Origin: Rhizobium altiplani
GTDB lineage: Bacteria; Pseudomonadota; Alphaproteobacteria; Rhizobiales; Rhizobiaceae
Length of the DNA: 64,000 bases
Direction: 5' to 3'
NCBI RefSeq assembly: GCF_001542405.1
Contig: NZ_LNCD01000123.1
Coordinates: forward strand, 64,501-128,500
In this document: positions 18,298 to 27,600 of the stretch, piece by piece
How the letters are laid out: each line of letters starts with the position of its first letter
How positions within the stretch are numbered: position 1 is the stretch's first letter
The notes under the pieces: generated by a model
What the model was told of the DNA's origin: nothing
Database searches by the model: none
Seen by the model: only the letters and a program-made list of their open reading frames with translations
Position numbers and translations under genes: made by a program

Positions 18298-19682
18298 ATT
18301 CAGACGGCAAGAAAAAACCATTTCGAAAACCAAAGTCGTCCAATCCGGGCGTTGTGGCTGGTCCGGCAAAGCCCGGATTCCAGGTTCGTGCCGCCGCCGC
18401 AAAGATCCTGGCAGCGGTCGTGGACCGTAAGCTTTCGCTTGACGGCGCCTTGGACAATGAACACGGCAATCCGGCCTATAAGGCGCTCAACGAGGGTGAC
18501 CGCGCCCTCGTCCGCGCCATTCTGAATACAACGCTTCGGCATTTGCCGCGCATCGACGCCGCGATCTCCCGCCTGCTCGAATCGCCGCTTCCCGAAGGTG
18601 CGCGAGCGCTGCACCATGTTCTTGCGATTGCCGCGGCGCAGATCCTCTACCTTGATGTTCCGGATCATGCTGCGGTCGACCTGGCAGTCGAGCAATCAAA
18701 TCAGGACCCGCGCAATCGTCGCTTTGCAAAGCTGGTGAACGCCGTTCTGCGCCGACTTGGACGCGAGAAGGACCAAATCCTTGCTGAGATCGCGACCATT
18801 CCGGTGATGCCGGAATGGTTTCTTCAAAGGCTCGAAAAGGCTTACGGCAAGGAAAGGGCGCAATCGATATCTGAATCGCAGCTCGAGCCGGCAGCGATCG
18901 ATCTTACCGTCAAAGCTGATGCGCAGCGCTGGGCGGAACGTTTGGGTGGTTTCGCGCTGCCGACGGGTGGTGTGCGTCTGGCTGCCTTCGAGGGCAGCAT
19001 CCCCTCACTCGAGGGATTTTCGGAGGGCGACTGGTGGGTCCAGGACGCGGCCGCCAGCATCCCAGCTCAGCTCTTTGGTGATTTGACAGGAAAGCGAGTT
19101 GCCGATCTATGTGCGGCGCCCGGCGGAAAGACTGCCCAGCTGGTTCTCGCCGGTGGTGACGTTACTGCGGTTGAGCAGTCTGAAAACCGCATCAAGCGTT
19201 TGCGCGCGAACCTCGATCGGCTTGGACTGAAAGCCGAGACAGTCGCCAGCGACCTGACGAAATATGAGCCTGCAGAGCTGTTCGATGCGATCCTGCTGGA
19301 TGCGCCCTGCTCATCGACGGGAACGACGCGCCGGCATCCGGATGTTCTCTGGGCCAAGGGGCCGGAAGATATAGCGAAGCTTGCTGCGCTTCAGGAGCGG
19401 CTGCTGCGCCATGCGATCACTTTGCTGAAGCTGGATGGCACGATCGTCTTTTCCAATTGTTCCCTTGATCCCGCCGAAGGCGAAGACGTCGTGGCTCGCG
19501 TCCTTTCGGATACGCCTTCAGTCGAGCGAGCGGCCGTTGATCCTGAGCGCTGGCCCGGGCTCGAAGCAGCAATCAGCGCGCTTGGCGAATTCCGCACGAC
19601 ACCAGACATGCTGGAGGTTCCCGCTGGTTTTGCGGGCGGTCTTGACGGTTTCTACGCTGTCGTGATGCGCCGTGTTGCTTGA
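18288..19682 (+). CDS. rsmB: 16S rRNA m5C967 methyltransferase RsmB (NOL1/NOP2/Sun family)
   Basis: SAM-dependent RNA cytosine-5 methyltransferase. 464 residues starting at GTG 18288, inside the end of htpX. An N-terminal Lys-rich tail is followed by a NusB-like RNA-binding domain (about 25–160), then the catalytic domain: SAM loop LCAAPGGKTAQL near 276, catalytic DAPCSSTG near 340, and SNCSLDPAEGED holding the second cysteine. Fused NusB plus methyltransferase domains are diagnostic of RsmB. The alphaproteobacterial htpX–rsmB pairing supports the call. Target position C967 is inferred from the family. Confidence 0.92.
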   Translation: MVLNSDGKKKPFRKPKSSNPGVVAGPAKPGFQVRAAAAKILAAVVDRKLSLDGALDNEHGNPAYKALNEGDRALVRAILNTTLRHLPRIDAAISRLLESPLPEGARALHHVLAIAAAQILYLDVPDHAAVDLAVEQSNQDPRNRRFAKLVNAVLRRLGREKDQILAEIATIPVMPEWFLQRLEKAYGKERAQSISESQLEPAAIDLTVKADAQRWAERLGGFALPTGGVRLAAFEGSIPSLEGFSEGDWWVQDAAASIPAQLFGDLTGKRVADLCAAPGGKTAQLVLAGGDVTAVEQSENRIKRLRANLDRLGLKAETVASDLTKYEPAELFDAILLDAPCSSTGTTRRHPDVLWAKGPEDIAKLAALQERLLRHAITLLKLDGTIVFSNCSLDPAEGEDVVARVLSDTPSVERAAVDPERWPGLEAAISALGEFRTTPDMLEVPAGFAGGLDGFYAVVMRRVA

Positions 19683-19792
19683 TCGCAGGGCAACTGGCAT
19701 AGTTGAGCACCTGTCATAATTTGATACGCAAGTGTCACGGATTCCGGGCTTATTCACTTATTCTTAACGACGCGGGTCAATAGACAATAAAC

Positions 19793-21457
19793 ATGTGGTC
19801 CGGGTTCTCGACTCTTTATGTGAGAGAGGCTTGGCGGCGCACGCTGTGCCGCGGAGCAATCATGCGGTTGCGTCTCTTCCGCCACACGACCCACGCCCCC
19901 GAGCGCCTGATTGTGGCCCCCACCGATCTGCGTGCCGTTGATCCGCATGTCGCTGAAGAGATTTTGAACGGTCGCTTCCCGCTTGCCGGGCGGCTTCTCG
20001 AAACCGGTGGCAAGTCGCCCTTCAATTTCAGCCTTCCGTCCCGTTCCTTCGCACTGCGGCTTCATGGCTTCGGTTGGCTTCGCCATATGCGGACCAAGAA
20101 AAGCGACCTTCACTCGAGCGTTGCCCGCTCCATTGTCAACGACTGGCTGTCGCTGCATGGCGGCCGCATCGAGGGCATCGCCTGGGAAATCGATGTGACG
20201 GCGCAGCGCGTTATTTCCTGGCTCTCGCATTCGCCTGTGGTTCTTCACAATGCCGACCGCGGCTTCTATCGCCGCTTCTTGCGGTCGCTTGCCTTTCAGG
20301 TCCGGTTCCTGCGGCGAATGGCCAAGTACGCGCCGCCGGGGGAGGTTCGCTTTCGGCTGCGGATTGCCCTCGCGATGGCCTCGATTGCAATGCCGACGCG
20401 CGCAGGCGCGTTGCGGCGCGCTGCCGAAGCATTGGATCAGGAGTTCGATAGCCAGATCCTGCCTGACGGCGGTCATGTCTCGCGCAATCCCCGGGTAGGG
20501 CTGGAACTGCTTCTTGATCTCCTCCCGTTGCGGCAAACCTACGTCAATCTCGGCCATGACCTGCCGCAGAAGTTGATCTCGGGCATCGACCGCATGTACC
20601 CAGCCCTGCGCTTCTTCAGGCATCAGGACGGCGATCTCGCCCTTTTCAACGGCGCGACGTCGACCCTTGCGACAGAGCTAATGTCCTTGCTGCGGTATGA
20701 CGAGACGGCGGGAGATCCCTTCAAGGCGATGCCCCATTCGCGCTATCAGCGGCTGGCAGCAGGGAAAACGGTGGTCATTGCCGATACCGGATTGCCGCCC
20801 ACCGGAAGTCTGTCCCGCACGGCCCATGCCGGTTGCCTGTCATTCGAGATGTCGTCTGGACGCCATCGCTTTATCGTCAATTCCGGATCGCCGAAATTTG
20901 CCGGCCGGCGTTACGTGCAGATTGCTCGAACGACTGCCGCCCATACCACGGTGACCGTCAACGACACCTCATCCAGCCGCTTTGCTCCGTCCGACTTCAT
21001 TGCGAATGTGATTACAGACGGCGTGAAGACCGTGAATGTCGATCGCGCGCTCGCCGATGACGGTCGCGACGTCATCAAGTCGAGCCACGATGGCTACCTC
21101 AATGCCTTTGGCGTCCTGCATGAGCGCGAGCTGACCCTGAACGCCACAGGGCTGATCGTGACCGGCTGTGATCGACTGGTCGCGCCGGAGGGCAATGTCG
21201 AAGAGGCAGTGCGGGCCGTGGCGCGCTTTCACGCCCACCCCTCCATCAACCTAAAGCAAATCGACAAAGAGTCGATCATGATGACGGCGCCCGACGGAGA
21301 AACATGGCTGTTCTCCTCGCCTGGCAACGAAGTGCTGATCGGCGAGGACGTCTTCTTTGCCGACGCCTCGGGCATTTGCGGATCTGATCAGATCGAGATC
21401 GGCCTCTCCTACCCCGACAGGCCGGAAATACGCTGGTTTTTATCGCGCAAGAGCTAG
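19793..21457 (+). CDS. Heparinase II/III-like protein
   Basis: 554 residues, a conserved rhizobial neighbour of rsmB and purH. The N-terminal two thirds is the alpha-toroid expected of the heparinase II/III family (helical repeats around LSLHGGRIEGIAWEIDVTAQRVISWLSHSP and FLRSLAFQVRFLRRMAKYAPPGE); the C-terminal part, with GCLSFEMSSGRHRFIVNSGSP and ARTTAAHTTVTVNDTSS, is the beta-sandwich domain with the family's His region. The natural substrate is unknown; polysaccharide lyase activity is inferred only from the fold. No signal peptide is evident. ATG 19793 has a weak ribosome site; ATG 19862 (MRLRLFRHT) is an alternative start. Confidence 0.85.
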   Translation: MWSGFSTLYVREAWRRTLCRGAIMRLRLFRHTTHAPERLIVAPTDLRAVDPHVAEEILNGRFPLAGRLLETGGKSPFNFSLPSRSFALRLHGFGWLRHMRTKKSDLHSSVARSIVNDWLSLHGGRIEGIAWEIDVTAQRVISWLSHSPVVLHNADRGFYRRFLRSLAFQVRFLRRMAKYAPPGEVRFRLRIALAMASIAMPTRAGALRRAAEALDQEFDSQILPDGGHVSRNPRVGLELLLDLLPLRQTYVNLGHDLPQKLISGIDRMYPALRFFRHQDGDLALFNGATSTLATELMSLLRYDETAGDPFKAMPHSRYQRLAAGKTVVIADTGLPPTGSLSRTAHAGCLSFEMSSGRHRFIVNSGSPKFAGRRYVQIARTTAAHTTVTVNDTSSSRFAPSDFIANVITDGVKTVNVDRALADDGRDVIKSSHDGYLNAFGVLHERELTLNATGLIVTGCDRLVAPEGNVEEAVRAVARFHAHPSINLKQIDKESIMMTAPDGETWLFSSPGNEVLIGEDVFFADASGICGSDQIEIGLSYPDRPEIRWFLSRKS

Positions 21458-21552
21458 CGGCTGTTTCCGCGGGCGCAAAGCTGTGCTAACGCGGCCCCAT
21501 CATCCGCTTATCCCTCGCCGGATATCTCCTGAAGACCAAACGGAGAAGCCTC

Positions 21553-23169
21553 ATGGCCGTTGTTTCCAAGAAAATCCCTGCACCCGACAAAGTCAGCATC
21601 AAGACCGCGTTGCTTTCCGTATCCGACAAGACCGGTATCGTCGAACTCGCACGCGCGCTTGCCGACAAGGGCGTCCGCCTTCTCTCAACTGGTGGCACTC
21701 ACAAGGCAATTGCAGCGGCCGGGCTCGCGGTGACCGACGTTTCCGATGTCACAGGTTTTCCGGAGATCATGGATGGTCGCGTCAAGACCTTGCATCCCAA
21801 GGTGCATGGCGGCCTGCTTGCTATCCGTGACGATGCTGATCATCAAGCGGCGATGAAGGCGCACGGTATCGAGGGCATCGACCTCGTGGTCATCAATCTT
21901 TATCCGTTCGAGGATGTCCGCGCCGCCGGCGGCGACTATCCGACGACCGTCGAAAACATCGACATTGGCGGTCCTGCGATGATCCGCGCATCGGCCAAGA
22001 ACCACGCTTACGTGACGATCCTGACCGATCCGGCGGACTATCCAGAACTGCTCGAGCAGCTTGCCTCGGACGCCGGACAGACCGCTTATGCGTTCCGCCA
22101 GCGGTTGGCCGCCAAGGCCTTCGCCCGGACCGCCGCTTACGACGCCATGATCTCCAACTGGTTTGCCGAGGCTCTTTCGATCGACACCCCGCGCCATCGC
22201 GTCATCGGCGGTGTGCTCAAGGAAGAGATGCGGTATGGCGAGAATCCGCACCAGAAGGCGGCGTTCTATGTGACCGGCGAGCACCGCCCCGGCGTTGCCA
22301 CGGCGTCACTGCTTCAGGGCAAGCAGCTCTCCTACAACAACATCAACGACACCGATGCGGCCTATGAACTCGTTGCCGAGTTCCTGCCGGAGAAGTCGGC
22401 GGCCTGCGCGATCATCAAGCACGCTAATCCCTGCGGCGTGGCGACGGGTTCCAACCTGCTCGACGCCTACAAGCGCGCGCTTGCCTGCGATTCCGTTTCT
22501 GCTTTCGGGGGGATCATCGCGCTCAACCAGACGCTCGACGCTCAAACCGCCGAGGAGATCATCAAGCTCTTTACCGAAGTCATCATCGCGCCCGACGTGA
22601 CCGAAGAGGCGAAAGCCATCGTCGCGCGCAAGGCAAACCTCCGGCTTCTGACCGCAGGCGGCCTGCCGGATCCGCGGTCTTCAGGCCTGACGGCGAAAAC
22701 CGTCTCCGGCGGACTGCTCGTGCAGAGCCGAGACAACGGCATGGTCGAGGATCTGGAGCTGAAGGTGGTTACCAAGCGGGCGCCGACCCATCAGGAACTC
22801 GAAGACATGAAATTTGCCTTCAAGGTTGCCAAGCACGTCAAGTCGAACGCCGTGGTCTATGCGAAGGACGGCCAGACGGCTGGCATCGGCGCGGGCCAGA
22901 TGAGCCGCGTCGATTCTGCACGTATTGCTGGCCTGAAGGCCGAGGAGGCGGCCAAAGCGCTCGGTCTCGCAGAGCCGTTGACGCGCGGTTCGGCTGTTGC
23001 CTCTGAGGCATTCCTGCCCTTCGCCGATGGCTTGCTGTCGATGATCGCAGCCGGCGCGACGGCTGTTATCCAACCGGGCGGGTCGATGCGCGACCAGGAA
23101 GTGATCGACGCTGCCAACGAGCACAATGTCGCGATGGTCTTTACCGGTATGCGGCACTTCCGCCACTGA
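21553..23169 (+). CDS. purH: Bifunctional AICAR transformylase / IMP cyclohydrolase
   Basis: Catalyses the last two steps of de novo IMP synthesis. 538 residues, ATG 21553 with GGAG 7 bases upstream. The N-terminal cyclohydrolase domain shows SVSDKTGIVELA and LSTGGTHKAI plus the MDGRVKTLHPKVHGG motif; the C-terminal transformylase domain shows the catalytic KHANPCGVA segment and the closing FADGLLSMIAAGATAVIQPGGS, with MVFTGMRHFRH at the end. It converges on the UMF1 transporter gene, 16 bases away. Confidence 0.97.
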   Translation: MAVVSKKIPAPDKVSIKTALLSVSDKTGIVELARALADKGVRLLSTGGTHKAIAAAGLAVTDVSDVTGFPEIMDGRVKTLHPKVHGGLLAIRDDADHQAAMKAHGIEGIDLVVINLYPFEDVRAAGGDYPTTVENIDIGGPAMIRASAKNHAYVTILTDPADYPELLEQLASDAGQTAYAFRQRLAAKAFARTAAYDAMISNWFAEALSIDTPRHRVIGGVLKEEMRYGENPHQKAAFYVTGEHRPGVATASLLQGKQLSYNNINDTDAAYELVAEFLPEKSAACAIIKHANPCGVATGSNLLDAYKRALACDSVSAFGGIIALNQTLDAQTAEEIIKLFTEVIIAPDVTEEAKAIVARKANLRLLTAGGLPDPRSSGLTAKTVSGGLLVQSRDNGMVEDLELKVVTKRAPTHQELEDMKFAFKVAKHVKSNAVVYAKDGQTAGIGAGQMSRVDSARIAGLKAEEAAKALGLAEPLTRGSAVASEAFLPFADGLLSMIAAGATAVIQPGGSMRDQEVIDAANEHNVAMVFTGMRHFRH

Positions 23170-23185
23170 CCGGTGGCCTTTGCCG

Positions 23186-24571
23186 TTACGCCCTGTCCGC
23201 GGGATAGGGCGTACGGACAAGCAGGATCAGTCCCGCTGCCAGGAAGAGCACCAGGGTTGCCATTCCAAGCCGCGACGAGCCAGTCGTGAAGGTCACGATG
23301 GAAAAAAACAGCGTTGCCATGAAGCTCGTGGCGCGCCCCGAAAGCGCATAAATGCCAAAGTAGCGACCGGCCTCGTTCAGGCTCACGCTTCGTGCGAGGT
23401 AGGAGCGCGACGACGCCTGGACCGGACCGAAGGCAAGGCCGACCAGCAGACCATAGGCAACGTATGCCTTCTCCGCTGCCGTACCGAAGAGGCCGCCGGA
23501 ATCTGCGGTTGGCAGCGCAAGCAAGCCAAAGAGCGTGTATCCCGGCCATGTCGACACAATGCCGATGGTGGCAAGCAAGAGCATTGCCAGACTGATGACG
23601 ATCGTCGATTTGGAGCCGATCCGCCGATCGACCCTGCCTGCAATGATGCAGCCGAAGATCGCAACGACGTTGAGTATGATCCCATAGATCCCGATCTCGA
23701 CCGTTGCCCATCCAAACATTCCGGCAGCAAAGGCACCACCGAGTATCAGCAGTCCGTTGACGCCGTCCTGATAGATCATGCGGGCGATCAGGAAACGAAC
23801 GATGCCACGACGACGCTTGAGTTCGCCAAGCGTGCTTTTCAGCTCCGCAAGGCCGGTGCGCACAGCGGCGCCAAACGGAAGGCCCTTGCTGACATCAGGC
23901 GTGAAAAAGAACATCGGAAGAATAAAGATCAGGTACCAGATGGCCGAAATCGGCCCAGTGATGCGGGCATCCTCGCCCTTGTACGGATCGAGGCCGAACA
24001 AGGGCTCAAGACCAAGAATTGTCTTCCCTGATTGGGGGCTTCCCGCAAGCAGGACCACGACCGCGATCAGGACGATCATGCCCCCGAGATAACCAAGGCC
24101 CCAGGCCGTATTCGACAGTTTGCCGACCTCTTCCTTGCCGACGAGCCGCGGCATCATGGAATCGTTGAAGACGATCGAGAACTCAGCGGCGACCGAAGCC
24201 AGGATCATGAATGTCATGGGGTAGATCAGAGGCGAACCGGGTGCGGCGAACCAGAGACCGAAGAGACTCGCAATCTTGATGACGGCGAAGAAGGCGATCC
24301 ACGGCTTTCGCGCGCCGGATTGATCCGCGATCGACCCGAGGACAGGCGACAAGATGGCAATGATCACCGAGGAGATCGTCGCCATGTTGCTCCACATCGT
24401 CTGGGCAGAGACCGGATCGGCCGTCAGCCGGGACACGAAGTAAGGGCCGAAAATGAAGGTCGTTACAACAGTGAAGAACGGCTGAGCTGCCCAGTCGAAG
24501 AGCATCCAGCCCCAGATGCCCTTCTCCGATGCCCTAGCCGGCTGAGTTCCCGTCCAGTCGATGCGATTCAC
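23186..24571 (-). CDS. UMF1-type major facilitator superfamily transporter
   Basis: 461 residues with about 12 hydrophobic segments. The N-terminus GIWGWMLFDWAAQPFFTVVTTFIFGPYF is the hallmark of the UMF1 (Atg22-like) MFS family, and AILSPVLGSIADQSGARKPW is the loop 2–3 MFS motif. Substrate is unknown; yeast Atg22 exports amino acids from the vacuole, but that cannot be transferred with confidence. The start is GTG 24571 with AGGAG 7 bases upstream. It lies only 30 bases after the NAD-GDH stop on the same strand, so it is probably read as the second gene of that transcript. Confidence 0.85.
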   Translation of the reverse strand: MNRIDWTGTQPARASEKGIWGWMLFDWAAQPFFTVVTTFIFGPYFVSRLTADPVSAQTMWSNMATISSVIIAILSPVLGSIADQSGARKPWIAFFAVIKIASLFGLWFAAPGSPLIYPMTFMILASVAAEFSIVFNDSMMPRLVGKEEVGKLSNTAWGLGYLGGMIVLIAVVVLLAGSPQSGKTILGLEPLFGLDPYKGEDARITGPISAIWYLIFILPMFFFTPDVSKGLPFGAAVRTGLAELKSTLGELKRRRGIVRFLIARMIYQDGVNGLLILGGAFAAGMFGWATVEIGIYGIILNVVAIFGCIIAGRVDRRIGSKSTIVISLAMLLLATIGIVSTWPGYTLFGLLALPTADSGGLFGTAAEKAYVAYGLLVGLAFGPVQASSRSYLARSVSLNEAGRYFGIYALSGRATSFMATLFFSIVTFTTGSSRLGMATLVLFLAAGLILLVRTPYPADRA

Positions 24572-24601
24572 AGTCCGCTCCTGATTCCGAGCGGAACTCT
24601 C

Positions 24602-27600
24602 TCACCTCGTTCCGTCTCGCGCAAGGTCAGTCAACAGGCCTGCGGCAACCGTGATCCGGGCAAGGTTCGGATCGCCGCTGTCACTCAACCCAGACAATTC
24701 CTCGGCAATCCGGTTGATCCTGATGCGATCGCCGGCGTGCCAAGCCTGGACCGGAAGCTTGTCCTTCCCATGGTTAGCAAGTGCCGAAATCACGATATCG
24801 CGTCTCGCGCTTGCGATCTGGTCGATGCTGCGCGCCAACGCCAGATTTTCGTAGTGGTCGGCCGTGACGATGCGAGATCCGGCGGCGAGCAACCGTCCGA
24901 TCCGGAATGTCTGGGAGACGGCGAAATAGCTTTCCGCGGCACGCGCCAGCGGTTCGCCCGTGCGTTCGGCGATCTGCATGATCTCGGGTACCAGCGCAAA
25001 GCCAAGCAGCCCCGAAATCTCGGCGGCCAGCTTATCCGGCACCCCAGCCTCGCGATACTCCTGCTGACGTGCCTCAAGCTCGGGCACTGTCTGGTTGGCG
25101 AATATCGGCTTGAGCTTCTTGAGGGCTGCCTGAAGCCTCTCAATAGTGGTGGCGATATCGCCCTTGGCCATCTGTGTCTTCAGAAGGAGGCGCGTCAGGA
25201 CGGTGAAGGTGTGGCTGATCTCTTCGTAGATGCGGTTCTGCATCTGGCCGCCGATCTTGCCGTCCAACGCATCCGTGTCCGTCCAAAGGCGTCCGAGATC
25301 GAAGCCATCACGGGCAATGATTGCCGCCCGAACGACCTCCGGCGCGGATGCCGCCGTGGCATCCATCATGCTAACGGCGAAGCCGGGGCCGCCGCGGTTA
25401 ATGGCCTCGTTGGCGAGCACCGTGGCAATGATCTCCCGTTTCAGACGATGGGCGTCGATATCGGACGCGTTCGTCTTGCGCATTTTTGCGGGGAAGTAGT
25501 TGGAAAGCGTCGCAGCGAAATAGGGATCATCAGGCAAATCACTAGCGGCCAGAGCGTCAAACAAGACGATCTTGGCATAGGAAAGCAGAACACCAATCTC
25601 GGGTCTCGTCAGAGGCTTTCCTGCTGCATAGCGCTCAGCAAGGACGGTGTCGTCGGGTAGCGTCTCGACCTTGCGGTTCAATTGCTTGGCGCCTTCGAGC
25701 ACCGTCATGAGCCGGGCAAGTTCCAGCCCGTTGGCTGTACCCTTACGCTCGGTCAGCGAAATCGCCAGAGACTGCAGATAGTTGTTCCGGAGCACAAGCT
25801 TGCCGACCTCGTCGGTCATGGACGACAGCAGCTGGTCGCGCTTCGCCCGTGTGAGACGGTTATCGTGCATTGCCGCGGCAAGAGCGATCTTGATGTTGAC
25901 CTCGACGTCCGACGTGTTGACGCCGGCCGAATTGTCGATTGCGTCGGAATTGCAGCGCCCGCCTCTCAGGCCATAGGCGATACGTCCCTTCTGCGTGACG
26001 CCAAGATTCGCGCCCTCGCCGATCACCTTGGCGCGCACGTCTTCCGCCGCGACACGAATGGGGTCATTGGCGCGATCGCCGACCTCGGCGTCTGTTTCAG
26101 ACGGCGCTTTGACGTACGTGCCGATACCGCCGAACCACAGCAAATCGACGGGGCTCTTCAGAATGGCCGTTATGATTTCGAAAGGCGTCGCAACGGCCTT
26201 GTCTATACCGATTGCGGCTACCGCTTCCGGCGTCAGCGTCACGGACTTCGCCGATCGCGAAATGACCATGCCGCCTTTCGAAAGGACCCCCTTGTCGAAA
26301 TCCTGCCAGCTCGATCGGGCCAGATTGAAAAGCCGCCGGCGCTCGGTAAGCGTCTTTTCCATATTCGGGTCGGGGTCGATGAAAATATCACGATGGTCGA
26401 AAGCGGCGACCAGCCGGATTTTTGGCGACAGCAACATGCCGTTGCCGAACACATCGCCGGACATGTCGCCGACGCCCGCAACGGTGAACGGCGTGGTCTG
26501 GATGTCGATGTCCATTTCGCGGAAGTGGCGCTTCACGGTTTCCCAAGCACCACGGGCGGTGATGCCCATCTTCTTGTGATCGTAGCCAGCCGAGCCACCC
26601 GAGGCGAAGGCATCGTCCAGCCAGAAGCCGGCCTCCTGGGCGAGCGCATTGGCGGTATCCGAGAATGTGGCCGTCCCCTTGTCGGCGGCCACGACAAAAT
26701 AGGGATCGTCGCCGTCAAGCCTTACCGTGTCCTTCGGCGGCACGATATCGGCGCCACTGATGTTGTCGGTGATCGACAACAGCGTGCGGATATAGGTTTT
26801 GTAGGCTTCGCGGCCGGCGTTGAAGATCTCATCCCGGTTGCCCCCGATCGGGAGCTTCTTCGGATAGAAGCCGCCCTTTGCACCGACTGGCACGATAACG
26901 GCATTCTTGACCTGCTGTGCCTTCACGAGCCCGAGGACTTCGGTGCGATAATCTTCCGCACGATCGGACCAACGCAAGCCACCACGCGCCACCTTGCCGA
27001 AGCGCAGGTGCACGCCCTCGACTTCGACGCCATAGACGAACATCTCGCGGAATGGTCGGGGTTCCGGCAACCCGTCGACCAGATTGGGATCAAGCTTGAA
27101 GGCCAGCATCGCTTTCGGGGAGCCGTCCGGATTGCGCTGGAAGTAGTTGGTTCTCAGGGTTGCGTCCACGACGTTGACGTAGCGCCGCAGGATCCGATCG
27201 TCATCGAGGCTCGGCACGTCGGAGAGTGCTGCTTCGATCTTTTCGTGCTGTTCGCTTGCCTTCTTCATCCGCGCCTTGTCGGTGATCTTGGGATCAAGCG
27301 TGTCGTGGAACAGCCGGAAGATCATCGCCGCGATTGCCGGGTATTTATCGAGCGTCGTTGCAATATAGTCGAGCGAATAAGGGATGCCGGCCTGGCGCAG
27401 ATAGCGTGCGTAGGCGCGAAGAACGCTGGTTTCGCGTGCGGTCAGACCCGCCGATACGATCAGGCGGTTGAAGTTGTCATTGTCAATCAGCCCGCCGAAC
27501 GCTGCAAGGAAGGCTTCTTCCAAGGTTGCTCCGTGGCGGTGAAGGTCGATCTCGATACCGCCTCGGGCCTCGAGCTCCATGTCGTGCAGCACGACCAGCT